This document shows positions 1-8,263 of a stretch of 64,000 nt of DNA, piece after piece (within the stretch, counting starts at the first letter, position 1; the number at the start of each line of letters is the position of its first letter). This stretch comes from Variovorax sp. J22G73 (lineage in GTDB: Bacteria > Pseudomonadota > Gammaproteobacteria > Burkholderiales > Burkholderiaceae_C). The position numbers were made by a program, and so were the translations under genes. The stretch spans positions 61,475 through 125,474 of the forward strand of contig NZ_JASZYK010000019.1 in the NCBI RefSeq assembly GCF_030317035.1, given 5' to 3'. The notes under the pieces are model-generated. The model was not told where the DNA came from. It did no database searches and worked only from the letters and a program-made list of their open reading frames with translations.

Positions 1-636
1 CAGCTCGTGCCATTCGTCGACCACGGTCATGCGCACGTGGCCGAGCACCTCGTGCGCGTCGGCGCGCGCGAGCAGCAGCGAGAGGCTCTCGGGCGTGGTC
101 ACGAGCACCGTGGGCAGGCGCTGGTTCTGCGCGCTGCGTTCGGACGACGAGGTGTCGCCGCTGCGCGCGCCGGCGCTCCAGGGGTGCACCTCGGCGCCCA
201 GGGCTTCGAGCGGCTGCTGCAGAGCGCGCAGCGTGTCAGCGGCCAGGGCGCGCATGGGGGTGAGCCACAGCAGGGTGAGCGGCGGGGCCGCGGGGCGGGC
301 CGTGGGCTTGCGGGGTTGCGAGAAGGCCTGCAGCGCGCCGAGCCACACGGCGTAGGTCTTGCCTGCGCCGGTGGTGGCATGGAGCAGGCCGGACTTGCCT
401 TCGGCAATGGCCTTCCAGACCTCGCGCTGGAACGTGAAGGGCTTCCATTCGCGCGCGGCGAACCACGCGTCGAGCGCAGCCTTGACGTGGGTCTTGCTCC
501 TTCCCCCTTTGGGGGAAGGCTGGGATGGGGGCACGCGGCCTTCGACCGATAGCTGGTCTTCGGTACGCCGCTTGCCCCCACCCCTGCCCTCCCCCGGAGG
601 GGGAGGGAGAAGCTCAGCGTCCGACGGCGAGCTCAT
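1..636 (-). CDS. Ligase-associated DEXH-box DNA helicase (Lhr-type), 3' part missing
   Basis: N-terminal 212 residues of a superfamily 2 helicase; the rest lies beyond the left edge. Visible are a Q-motif-like FQREVW (about 70-74), a Walker A motif ATTGAGKT (87-94) and the Walker B box DEWH at the truncated end. In this family the helicase accompanies a bacterial ATP-dependent ligase and an MBL exonuclease, as here. The ATG at 634-636 overlaps the ligase stop as ATGA, suggesting translational coupling. Oddity: residues 2 to about 50 are encoded by a pair of inverted REP-like repeats (496-610) and are rich in Pro, Gly and Arg, so they look like a repeat-derived extension rather than a domain. 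The first helicase-like residues are KAALDAWF from about 52. Confidence 0.85.
   Translation of the reverse strand, partial: MSSPSDAELLPPPPGEGRGGGKRRTEDQLSVEGRVPPSQPSPKGGRSKTHVKAALDAWFAAREWKPFTFQREVWKAIAEGKSGLLHATTGAGKTYAVWLGALQAFSQPRKPTARPAAPPLTLLWLTPMRALAADTLRALQQPLEALGAEVHPWSAGARSGDTSSSERSAQNQRLPTVLVTTPESLSLLLARADAHEVLGHVRMTVVDEWHEL
496..610. repeat. Inverted pair of 38-bp REP-like elements (38-39-38)
   Basis: Two 38-bp units (496-533 and 573-610) lie in inverted orientation around a 39-bp spacer. Each has a C/G-run palindrome head (for example CCTTCCCCC facing GGGGGAAGG) and a G-rich tail ending GGGGGCA. A second pair with the same 38-39-38 geometry lies at 41967-42081. This copy is inside the 5' coding region of the helicase and keeps the frame open. 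Confidence 0.8.
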
Positions 637-2312
637 GACGGCAACAACGCAGCCAGCGTCTGCAAGGTATCCGCCTCCCCCACCGGCTTGTCTTCCCGCC
701 ACCGCAGCATCCGCGGAAAGCGCACCGCGATCCCGCTCTTGTGCCGCGTGCTGCGCGCGATGCCTTCGAAGCCCAGCTCGAACACCAGCGTCGGCTTCAC
801 GCTCTTCACCGGGCCGAAGCTCTCCACCGTCGTCTTGCGGATGACCGCGTCCACGCGCCCCATCTCCGCATCGGTGAGCCCCGAGTAGGCCTTGGCGAAA
901 GGCACGAGCTTGCGGTCTTGCTGCTCGGGCGGGCCGTCCCACACCGCGAAGGTGTAGTCGCTGTACAGGCTCGCGCGGCGGCCGTGGCCGCGCTGCGCGT
1001 AGATCAGCACGGCGTCGATGCTCAGCGGCTCGATCTTCCACTTCCACCACACGCCCACGTCCTTGGTGCGGCCCACGCCGTACTGCGCGTCGCGGCGCTT
1101 GAGCATCATTCCTTCGACGCCCATGGTGCGCGCGGCCTCGCGCTGGCGCGCCAGGTCGGCCCAGTCGGTGCCCGTGAGCATCGGGCTCGGCAGCAGCGTC
1201 GGATGCTGCATGCGCGCGACCAGGTCGTCGAGCAGCGCGCGGCGCTCCGACTGCGGCAGCGCGCGCAGGTCTCGCCCTTCCCATTCGAGCAGGTCGTAGG
1301 CCAGCAGCACCACCGGAATGTTGCGCAGCAGCTTCGGCCCCAGCGTCTTGCGGCCGATGCGCTTCTGCAGCTCGGCAAAGGGTTGGACCTTGCCTTCGCC
1401 TTCCGGCGCTGCCTCGTCCCTGCGCCAAACGGCAATCTCGCCGTCGAGCACCGTGCCGTCGGGCAATGCGTCGCCCAGCGCGGCAAGCTCGGGAAAGCGC
1501 TCGGTCACCAGTTCTTCGCCGCGCGACCACACCCACGCCACGCCCGCGCGCTTCACCAGTTGCGCGCGAATGCCGTCCCACTTCCACTCGACCACCCAGT
1601 CGCCCGGCGGCCCCAGCACCGCGTCGAACTGCTCGACCGGCAGGTTGAACGGATGCGCGAGAAAGAACGGGTACGGCTGCCCGCTGGTCTTCTGCACCTG
1701 TTCGGCGCCCGACTCCGGCGCGATGAGCGCGCTGTAGTCCACGGGCTGCGGCCGCGCGCCGATGTGCGTGTAGCCCATGAGGCGCTGCGCGACGCGCTTG
1801 GCGTCGATGCCGCCCACCGCCGCCAGCGCCTGCGTAACCTGCAGCTTCGACACGCCCACGCGAAACGCGCCGGTGATGAGCTTGAAGTACACCAGCCGCT
1901 CCTCGGCCGCGAGCTGGCGCCACTGCGCGCGCAGGCGGTCGGCCAGTTGCTCGGGCGCGGTCTTCGCGGCGTCGCGCAGCGGCAGCAGGTGCTGCTCGAC
2001 CCAGGCGGCAAGCCCGAGGTCGTGCGTTTCATCGGGCGGCGGCAGCAGCAGCGCGATGGTTTCGGCCAGGTCGCCCACGGCGTCGTAGCTCTCGTCGAAC
2101 AGCCACTCGGGCAGGCCGGCGGATTCCTGCGCGAGCAGGCGCAACAACTTGGTGGGCACCAGCTGGCGCGGCTTGCCGCCCGCCAAAAAGTAGACGGCCC
2201 ATGCGGCGTCGGCTGCATCGGCATCGCGCAGGTAGCGCTGCAGGGCGGCCTGCTTGGCAAGGTTCGACGTGCTGGCGTCGAGCTCGCGGTACAGCGCGGC
2301 AAACGCCTTCAT
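633..2312 (-). CDS. ATP-dependent DNA ligase (ligase-associated repair cluster)
   Basis: 559-residue ATP-dependent ligase. The N-terminal about 200 residues resemble the helical DNA-binding domain. The nucleotidyltransferase motif EWKWDGIR at 242-249 places the adenylated lysine at Lys244. Further family signatures are LDGEIAVW, EGMMLKRRDAQYGVGRT and VWWKWK, followed by a C-terminal OB domain. It seals nicks in DNA repair using ATP, in contrast to the replicative NAD ligase. The start at 2312 overlaps the exonuclease stop (ATGA), and its own stop overlaps the helicase start (ATGA), so the three genes form one coupled operon. A longer open frame running upstream to 3467 is only read-through of the exonuclease in the wrong frame. 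Confidence 0.95.
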   Translation of the reverse strand: MKAFAALYRELDASTSNLAKQAALQRYLRDADAADAAWAVYFLAGGKPRQLVPTKLLRLLAQESAGLPEWLFDESYDAVGDLAETIALLLPPPDETHDLGLAAWVEQHLLPLRDAAKTAPEQLADRLRAQWRQLAAEERLVYFKLITGAFRVGVSKLQVTQALAAVGGIDAKRVAQRLMGYTHIGARPQPVDYSALIAPESGAEQVQKTSGQPYPFFLAHPFNLPVEQFDAVLGPPGDWVVEWKWDGIRAQLVKRAGVAWVWSRGEELVTERFPELAALGDALPDGTVLDGEIAVWRRDEAAPEGEGKVQPFAELQKRIGRKTLGPKLLRNIPVVLLAYDLLEWEGRDLRALPQSERRALLDDLVARMQHPTLLPSPMLTGTDWADLARQREAARTMGVEGMMLKRRDAQYGVGRTKDVGVWWKWKIEPLSIDAVLIYAQRGHGRRASLYSDYTFAVWDGPPEQQDRKLVPFAKAYSGLTDAEMGRVDAVIRKTTVESFGPVKSVKPTLVFELGFEGIARSTRHKSGIAVRFPRMLRWREDKPVGEADTLQTLAALLPS

Positions 2313-3457
2313 GGCGTGTCTCCTTCCCCTTCCGGGGGAAGGTCGGGAAGAACTGGATGAGGGCGCCCGGCATCCCCCTCGGGCGCAGCCGGTGGCTGCA
2401 CTGCCGCGGAAGCAGCGGGCGCTTCCTGGTCGTCTTCGTCTCCGTACTCGGTCTTGAAGCCGCGCGCGTCGAGCCCAATCTCCGACAGCCATCGCACCAT
2501 GACCTGCACGCTGCCGTGCGTGACGAACACCCGCTCCGCGCCCGTGCCGGCAATCGCCTGCTGCAGCCCGGGCCAGTCGGCGTGGTCGGACATGACGAAG
2601 CCGCGGTCGACGCCGCGCCGGCGCCGCGTGCCGCGCAGCTGCATCCAGCCGCTCGCGAAGGCATCGGCGTAGTTGCCGAAGCGCTTCATCCATGGTGTGC
2701 CCTGCGCCGACGGCGGCGCGAGCACCAGCGAGCGTTTCAGCAGCGCCGCGTCGACGCCTTCGTCGCTCACGCGCAAGGTCGGCGGCAGCGCGACGCCCGC
2801 GGCGCGGTACACCGCGTTCAAGGGCTCGACCGCGCCGTGCACCACGATCGGCCCGATGCTCGCGTCCACCCCGTGCAGGATGCGCTGCGCCTTTCCGAAG
2901 GCATAGCAGAACAGCACCGACGCGCGCCCGGCCTGCGCATTGGCGCGCCACCATGCATCGATCTCCGCGAACAGCACGGCCTGCGTGGGCCAGCGATAGA
3001 TCGGCAGGCCGAAGGTCGACTCGGTGATGAAGGTGTCGCACGGCACCGGCTCGAAGGGCGTGCAGGTGCCGTCGGCCTCGGTCTTGTAGTCGCCCGAGGC
3101 CACCCACACGCGCCCGCCGTATTCCAGCCGCACCTGCGCCGAGCCCAGCACATGGCCGGCCGGGTGCAGCGACACCCGCACCCCGTGGTGCTCGATGGCC
3201 TCGCCGTAGGGCAGCGTCTGCAGATTGATGTCCTGCCCGAGGCGCGTGCGCAGCGTGCCTTCGCTGTCGGTGTGGGCCAGGTAGTGCGCGTGCCCGACGC
3301 GGGCGTGGTCCGAATGCGCGTGCGTGATGACCGCGCGCGCCACCGGCCGCCAGGGGTCGATGTAGAAATCGCCCGGGGGGCAGTACAGGCCTTCGGGGCG
3401 GGCCACGACCAGGTTCGTGTCCAGGTGTGCGGCGAGGTTTTCTTGCGGTGCGGCCAT
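2309..3457 (-). CDS. Ligase-associated exonuclease (metallo-beta-lactamase fold)
   Basis: 382-residue metallo-beta-lactamase / beta-CASP-like nuclease with the metal motif THAHSDHA at 45-52, a GHVLGSAQ segment and a conserved ASGDYK stretch. It belongs to the family of exonucleases encoded with bacterial ATP-dependent ligases and DEXH helicases and presumably trims DNA ends before ligation; this role is inferred from the family and the operon. It is the first gene of the cluster. The last residues (LPPEGEGDTP) are encoded by a C/G-rich palindrome at 2322-2342, so the C-terminal tail looks repeat-derived. Confidence 0.9.
   Translation of the reverse strand: MAAPQENLAAHLDTNLVVARPEGLYCPPGDFYIDPWRPVARAVITHAHSDHARVGHAHYLAHTDSEGTLRTRLGQDINLQTLPYGEAIEHHGVRVSLHPAGHVLGSAQVRLEYGGRVWVASGDYKTEADGTCTPFEPVPCDTFITESTFGLPIYRWPTQAVLFAEIDAWWRANAQAGRASVLFCYAFGKAQRILHGVDASIGPIVVHGAVEPLNAVYRAAGVALPPTLRVSDEGVDAALLKRSLVLAPPSAQGTPWMKRFGNYADAFASGWMQLRGTRRRRGVDRGFVMSDHADWPGLQQAIAGTGAERVFVTHGSVQVMVRWLSEIGLDARGFKTEYGDEDDQEAPAASAAVQPPAAPEGDAGRPHPVLPDLPPEGEGDTP
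2322..2342. repeat. Single REP-like palindrome at exonuclease/ligase junction
   Basis: CCTTCCCC and GGGGAAGG arms around a short loop, matching the heads of the REP pairs at 496-610 and 41967-42081. The tail is degenerate. It forms the end of the exonuclease reading frame and lies 10 bp from the ligase start, where a stem-loop could affect translation coupling. Confidence 0.6.
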
Positions 3458-3554
3458 GGCAGGCCATCGTAGGGCGGCCGCGGCTTTCGTGCGTCCGCGC
3501 CGCAGCCGCGATGCGCTGTGGGCCGGCGCCTACTTCGGCCGGCCCGGCCTGGGC

Positions 3555-4094
3555 TCAGGGCTTTTTCGGCCGGCCGCTCATCATGTCCAGCACGTTCATC
3601 TTCATGCCGTTGGACATGACCATGTCGCCCGGCTTCTGGTCGGCCTTGCAGGGGCCGATCCATTTGGCCTCCATCACGCTGGTGCCTTCGGCGCGGCCCA
3701 TCAGCGGCGGGCTGTAGCTCGACTTGCTCTCCATGCGGTACGCGGAGCTGAAGTCGCCGCTCATCACCGCGTGCGAAGTGGCGGTGGTATTGCCGATCTT
3801 GCAGACCGAGTCCATCACCAGCTTGCCGCCGTCGGCGCGCAGCTCCTGCTTCGAGCACATGTCCTTGCCCATGCCCTGGCCCATGTCGCGCAGGGCCTTG
3901 TCGCTGGCGGCGTCGATGCACTGCTGCATGGTGTGGCCACCTGCGGGGCCATTGCCAGGGGCCTTGGCGGTGCCGTCACCGGTCTGGATTTCCCACAGGC
4001 CCGGCTTGCGCGAGGGAAAGTCGAGCGCGAAGGCGGGAGCGGCGATGGCGCCGGCCCCCATGCAGGCCGCGACGGCGAACAAACGGATCTTCAT
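3555..4094 (-). CDS. DUF3617 domain-containing periplasmic protein
   Basis: 179 residues with a clear signal peptide (MKIRLFAVAACMGAGAIAAPAFA) in which cleavage after AFA is likely. The rest has the DUF3617 pattern: an early PGLWEIQ motif, paired cysteines (CIDAASD, CSKQEL, CKIGN, GPCKADQ) and a C-terminal GDMVMSNG segment. The family is periplasmic and its function is unknown. A GAGGGAG ribosome-binding site precedes the start. The gene is separated from the ligase cluster by about 97 bp and from the PAP2 gene by 100 bp, so it may be transcribed alone. Confidence 0.88.
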   Translation of the reverse strand: MKIRLFAVAACMGAGAIAAPAFALDFPSRKPGLWEIQTGDGTAKAPGNGPAGGHTMQQCIDAASDKALRDMGQGMGKDMCSKQELRADGGKLVMDSVCKIGNTTATSHAVMSGDFSSAYRMESKSSYSPPLMGRAEGTSVMEAKWIGPCKADQKPGDMVMSNGMKMNVLDMMSGRPKKP

Positions 4095-4194
4095 GGCGGC
4101 TCCCTCAGAGGTGAACGGGTGGGCGGGTGAACGGGCGGGCGACGGTCCCGGGGTTGTACCGCGCGTGCCGCCGCGGGGGAATACCGCAATCGGC

Positions 4195-4893
4195 CTAAGC
4201 CCTAGGCCGCGTGGCCACGCCCAGCAGCACGCCCAGCGCGAAGCCGCCCATCACGTCGATCAGCACATGCTGGCGCACCGCCATCGTCGAATAGACGATG
4301 CCCACCGCCCACGCCACGTTCACCACGCGCAGCCACGCCGGCGCGCCCACCTCGCGCAGCTGCCGCGCCAGCACCACGCAGGCGAACACCGAGAACGACA
4401 CATGCAGCGAGGGAAAGGCGTTGCCGGCCGAATCCACCATCTTCAGGAACTGCAGCGACGTGCCCGGCAGCGTGTCGACCGTGAAGTTGGGAATGGCCGT
4501 GGGCATGAACCAGAACACCAGCAGCGCCAGCGCCGTCATGGCCGCGCAGCCGAGCGAGAAGCTCAGCAGCTCGCGCTTGTCCTTGGCCAGCAGCACGGGC
4601 AGCGCGATGTAGCCCCAGAGCGAGAGGTACACCGGCAGCAGCGCCGGCCAGAAGGCGATGAGCTGGTCGACCGCGGTGAGCGGCAGCACCCATGCCTGGC
4701 CCGCGTTCTTCATGATCCAGAAGTACAGCGGAAAGAAGCCCAGGGTGGCGACGGTGTTGCCGACCAGCTTCAGGGGGAACAGCGTGGTGCAGCGCCGCCA
4801 GAGGGCGGCGAGCCAGGGCCGGGCCGCCGAGGGAGAGACGTGAGAAGCGTCGGGAGAAGAATCGTCGGGGGAAGGAGGCGTCGGAGGCGTCAT
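4195..4893 (-). CDS. PAP2-family membrane phosphatase
   Basis: 232 residues with about six predicted membrane segments after a Pro/Ser-rich N-terminus. The motifs FPSLHVSFS and, some 40 residues later, STMAVRQHVLIDVMGG match the phosphatase motifs of the PAP2 superfamily (Ser-His and His-X3-Asp), closest in style to the inositol-phosphotransferase-like PAP2 branch. It probably acts on a lipid phosphate or prenyl diphosphate at the inner membrane; the substrate cannot be read from the sequence. The start lies 25 bp after the oxidoreductase stop, so it could be the last gene of the sugar operon. Confidence 0.87.
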   Translation of the reverse strand: MTPPTPPSPDDSSPDASHVSPSAARPWLAALWRRCTTLFPLKLVGNTVATLGFFPLYFWIMKNAGQAWVLPLTAVDQLIAFWPALLPVYLSLWGYIALPVLLAKDKRELLSFSLGCAAMTALALLVFWFMPTAIPNFTVDTLPGTSLQFLKMVDSAGNAFPSLHVSFSVFACVVLARQLREVGAPAWLRVVNVAWAVGIVYSTMAVRQHVLIDVMGGFALGVLLGVATRPRA

Positions 4894-4918
4894 GGCGGCC
4901 CGTGCAGCGCGCCGCGCG

Positions 4919-6082
4919 CTACCAGGGCGTCCACTTTAATTCGCTTTTCGCCGAAGCCACCGTGCGCTCGATGAAGCGCACGCCGCGCGCGCCGTCCGCC
5001 ACGCGCGGGTAGTCCGCGTCCAGCGGGTCGGCCACCTGCCCCGCGAGCCGGGCGCGAATGTCCGCCGCCACGCCCGCGTACACATTGGCGAAGGCCTCGA
5101 TGAAGCCCTCGGGGTGGCCGGCCGGCAGCCGGCTCGCGCGCTGCGCCGATTCGCACAGCCACGGCGCGCCGCGAGTCAGCACGCGCTTGGGGCCGTCGTG
5201 CGGCAGGTGCACCAGCTGGCTGGGCTGCTCCTGGTGCCATTCGAGCGTGCCCAACGTGCCTGACACACGCAGGCGCAGGTCGTTCTCCAGCCCGGTGTTG
5301 ATCTGCGAGGCGACGAGCACGCCGCGCGCGCCGCCCTTGAAGCGCAGCAGCAGGCTGCCGTCGTCGTCCAGCGTGCGGCCCGGCACCAGCGCGCCCAGGT
5401 CGGCGCACAGGCTGTCGATTTCGAGCCCGGTCACGGTGGCCACGAGGTTCTCGGCATGCGAGCCGATGTCGCCGATGGCGCCGGCCGCGCCGCTGCGCGC
5501 GGGGTCGGTGCGCCAGTCGGCCTGCTTGTTGGTGCCGCCTTCGACATGGCTCGCGAGCCAGCCCTGGTTGTATTCGACGACCACCTTGCGGATGTCGCCG
5601 AGCTGGCCCGAACGCACCATCTCGCGGGCCTGCCGCACCATCGGGTAGCCGGTGTAGTTGTAGGTCACGCCGAACACCGTGCCTCGCGCGGCCACGGTGG
5701 CGACCAGTGCATCGGCCTGCTCGCGCGTGTGCACCAGCGGCTTGTCGCACACCACGTGGAAGCCCGCTTCAGCAAAGGCCTGCGCCACCGGAAAGTGCAC
5801 ATGGTTGGGCGTGACGATCGACACGAAGTCGATGCGCTCGCGCGCCGGGCGCGCAAGCTCGTCGGCCAGCAGCGCCTGCCAGTCGCCGTGGTTGCGCGCG
5901 TCGGCCAGGCCCAGGTCGCGGCCCGAGGCGCGCGCCTTGTCCGGGCTCGAGGACAGCGCGCCGGCGACCAGCTCGATCTGCCCGTCCAGCGCCATCGCCT
6001 TGCGGTGCACGGCGCCGATGAAGGCGTCGCGCCCGCCGCCGACCATGGCGTAGCGCAGCTTGCGAAGCGGTGTATCGCTCAT
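4919..6082 (-). CDS. Gfo/Idh/MocA family oxidoreductase
   Basis: 387 residues, NAD(P)-dependent sugar or polyol dehydrogenase family. The N-terminal Rossmann motif is VGGGRDAFIG, the conserved CDKPLV (EKP-type) segment lies near 105-110, and DIGSHAENL belongs to the C-terminal domain. The start MSDTPL is chosen because a GAGGAGA ribosome-binding site precedes it at good spacing; the open frame extends 25 codons further through a hairpin and is not needed. It is downstream of a ROK regulator and a sugar ABC transporter on the same strand, so it probably oxidises the imported sugar or polyol, whose identity is unknown. Confidence 0.92.
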   Translation of the reverse strand: MSDTPLRKLRYAMVGGGRDAFIGAVHRKAMALDGQIELVAGALSSSPDKARASGRDLGLADARNHGDWQALLADELARPARERIDFVSIVTPNHVHFPVAQAFAEAGFHVVCDKPLVHTREQADALVATVAARGTVFGVTYNYTGYPMVRQAREMVRSGQLGDIRKVVVEYNQGWLASHVEGGTNKQADWRTDPARSGAAGAIGDIGSHAENLVATVTGLEIDSLCADLGALVPGRTLDDDGSLLLRFKGGARGVLVASQINTGLENDLRLRVSGTLGTLEWHQEQPSQLVHLPHDGPKRVLTRGAPWLCESAQRASRLPAGHPEGFIEAFANVYAGVAADIRARLAGQVADPLDADYPRVADGARGVRFIERTVASAKSELKWTPW

Positions 6083-6117
6083 CGATCTCCTCGGTGGTCC
6101 TGTCTTGGGTAACTGTT

Positions 6118-6139
6118 CCCTCTCCCCGAAGGGAGAGGG
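6118..6139. repeat. Intergenic stem-loop in the sugar operon
   Basis: Perfect 9-bp arms CCCTCTCCC / GGGAGAGGG around a CGAA tetraloop, without a T-run, between the binding-protein gene and the oxidoreductase gene. A hairpin here could stabilise the binding-protein mRNA relative to downstream genes, as is common in sugar ABC operons. Confidence 0.6.
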
Positions 6140-6171
6140 AGCGATGCGATCGGCCACGGGGCCGATGGCAT

Positions 6172-7134
6172 TCAGAAGGGCGAGTTCGGGTGGTAGAAAT
6201 CCTTGGCGTTGTCCTTGGTGATCAGCACCGAAGGAATGATCGTCGTCGCCGGCAGCTTCTCGCCCTTCAGCCGCGCCTCGGCCGTGAGCTTGATCGCGTC
6301 GTAGATGAACTTGGGCGAGTAGCTCACGTCGGCGCCGATGCGCTTGTCCTTGCCGTCCATGATGGTCTTGACCATGTCCTTGGCGCCCGCGCCGCCGAAC
6401 ACGATCTTGATGTCGTCGCGCTTGGCCTGCGAAATGGCCTTGAGCACGCCCACGGCCATGTCGTCGTCGGCGGCCCAGATGGCGTCGATCTGCTTGAAGC
6501 GCGTGAGGTAGTCCTGCGTGACCTTGAAGGCGTCGTCGCGGTTCCAGTTGGCGTACTTGGCGTCCAGCAGCTTGATGTCGGGGCTGCCCTTGAGCACGGC
6601 GTTGAAGGCGTCCATGCGCTCGTTGTCCAGCGTGGTGGCAATGCCGCGCAGCGCCACCACGTTGCCCTTGCCGCCCAGCGTCTTCACGATGTACTCGGCC
6701 GGGATCTTGCCGAAGGCGGTGTTGTCGCCGGCCACGTAGGCGTCTTGCGCGCTGGTGTCGGTCAGGCCGCGGTCGACCACGGTCACGTAGGCGCCCTTGG
6801 CCTTCACCTGCGCCACCGGCTTGGTCAGCGCGGCCGATTCGAACGGGAACACGACCAGCGCGTTGATCTTGGTGACCGTCGACAGGTCTTGCAGCTGGTT
6901 GGCCTGCTCGGGCGCGTTGGCGGCCGTCTTGATGGTGATCTTCAGGTCCTTGTGTTCCTTCTCGAGGTCTTTCTTCGCCTGGTTGGCCCAGTAGTTGATG
7001 CCGCCCATGAAGCTGTGCGTGGCCGCGGGAATCGAAACGCCGAGGTTGACCTTTTCCGCGGCGAGCGCGGGCAGGCTGGCAAACGCCGCGGCCGCGACGG
7101 CCGTGAGTGCGATGCGACGGGTGAAAGTGGTCAT
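6172..7134 (-). CDS. Sugar ABC transporter substrate-binding protein (RbsB-like)
   Basis: 320 residues with an N-terminal Sec signal peptide ending ASLPALAAEK. The mature part is a type I periplasmic binding protein of the ribose/galactose group: LGVSIPAATHSFMGGINYWANQ opens the domain, DRG in VVDRGLTD and GDN in AGDNTAFG are typical ligand-site segments, and AADDDMAVG is the hinge-side motif. It delivers a sugar or polyol to the adjacent permease and ATPase. It is separated from the oxidoreductase by a stem-loop and from the permease gene by about 80 bp. Confidence 0.94.
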   Translation of the reverse strand: MTTFTRRIALTAVAAAAFASLPALAAEKVNLGVSIPAATHSFMGGINYWANQAKKDLEKEHKDLKITIKTAANAPEQANQLQDLSTVTKINALVVFPFESAALTKPVAQVKAKGAYVTVVDRGLTDTSAQDAYVAGDNTAFGKIPAEYIVKTLGGKGNVVALRGIATTLDNERMDAFNAVLKGSPDIKLLDAKYANWNRDDAFKVTQDYLTRFKQIDAIWAADDDMAVGVLKAISQAKRDDIKIVFGGAGAKDMVKTIMDGKDKRIGADVSYSPKFIYDAIKLTAEARLKGEKLPATTIIPSVLITKDNAKDFYHPNSPF

Positions 7135-7213
7135 GCTGGATGTCTCCTCTTGGTGGGTGGAACAGAACGAACGAACAACGAACGAGAAACGAGAAAAAAG
7201 CGAACCGAAGCGC

Positions 7214-8263
7214 CTAGCGCCTGCCGCGCTGCAGGAACGCCACGATGATGATCACGAAGCCCTGCACCGCCGCGTTCAGGTACACGCTGATGATGCTGGT
7301 GAGGTTCAGGATGTTGCTGATGACCGAGAGCAGGATGGCGCCCACCACCGTGCCGGTGATGCTGCCCGCGCCGCCCTTCAGCGCGGTGCCGCCGACGATC
7401 ACCGCGGCAATCGCTTCGAGCTCCCACAGCAGCCCGGTCGTGGGCGACGCAGAGCCCAGGCGCGGCACGTACAGCAGCGTGGCAATGCCCACGCACACGC
7501 CCAGCAGCACGTACGTGAGGATCTTCACGCGGTCGACGTCCACCGCCGCGTAGCGCGCCACCTGCTCGTTCGACCCGATGGCCTGCACGTAGCGTCCGTA
7601 GGCCGTGCGGTTCAGGATGACGCCGCCGATGATCGCGACGATCACGAACACCCACACCGGCACCGGAATGCCCGCCAGGCTCGCGTAGTACACGGGCGCG
7701 TACAGGTCCGACAGGTCGTTGTCGAGCGTGAGCGCGCCGCCGTCGGCAAAGTAGGTGAGGTACGCGCGAAAGATGCCCAGCGTGCCCAGCGTCACGATGA
7801 AGGGCTCGATGCGCCCCTTGGTGATGAGCAGCCCGTGCGCCAGCCCGAACACCGCGCCCAGCACGATGGCCAGCACCGCGCCCATCACCACCGCCAGCAG
7901 CGGCGAGCCCGACGCGGGCCCGGCCCAGTTGATGAACATGATCACGCTGCCCGCGATGAGCGCGGCCATGGAGCCCACCGACAGGTCGATGCCGCCCGAG
8001 ATGATCACGAAGCACATGCCCACCGCGATGATGCCGATGAAGGCGGTGCGCGTGAGCACGTTCATCGCGTTGTCCAGCGTGGCGAAGTCGCCGTTGAGCA
8101 GCGTGCCGGCAATGCACAGCAGCACCAGGCCGATGACCGGGCCGAGGCCGTGCAGCCGCTCGGTCCAGCGCGGCTTGGCCTCGCTGCGGTGCTGCGGCTG
8201 TTGCAGCGGTTGCGCGGCTTCAGGCTGCGGTGTCGATGGGGGTGTCTGCTGTTCCGGTGGCAT
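7214..8263 (-). CDS. Sugar ABC transporter permease (RbsC-like)
   Basis: 349 residues, hydrophobic with roughly eight to ten membrane segments. It has the ribose-type permease signatures GGIDLSVGSMAALI and GGTALKGGAGSITGTVVGA. The first about 45 residues are Pro/Gln-rich and cytosolic. The start at 8263 (MPPEQQ) follows an AGAGGAG site, somewhat far upstream (about 11 nt), and overlaps the 3' end of the ATPase gene by 44 bp, supporting co-translation. It partners with the ATPase encoded just upstream and with the binding protein encoded downstream. Confidence 0.93.
   Translation of the reverse strand: MPPEQQTPPSTPQPEAAQPLQQPQHRSEAKPRWTERLHGLGPVIGLVLLCIAGTLLNGDFATLDNAMNVLTRTAFIGIIAVGMCFVIISGGIDLSVGSMAALIAGSVIMFINWAGPASGSPLLAVVMGAVLAIVLGAVFGLAHGLLITKGRIEPFIVTLGTLGIFRAYLTYFADGGALTLDNDLSDLYAPVYYASLAGIPVPVWVFVIVAIIGGVILNRTAYGRYVQAIGSNEQVARYAAVDVDRVKILTYVLLGVCVGIATLLYVPRLGSASPTTGLLWELEAIAAVIVGGTALKGGAGSITGTVVGAILLSVISNILNLTSIISVYLNAAVQGFVIIIVAFLQRGRR

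Noticed and set aside
2310..3467. 944-residue minus-strand open frame covering ligase and upstream DNA
   Set aside because: Only the part from 2312 down has ligase sequence. The upstream part is an Arg/Gly-rich shadow of the exonuclease gene.
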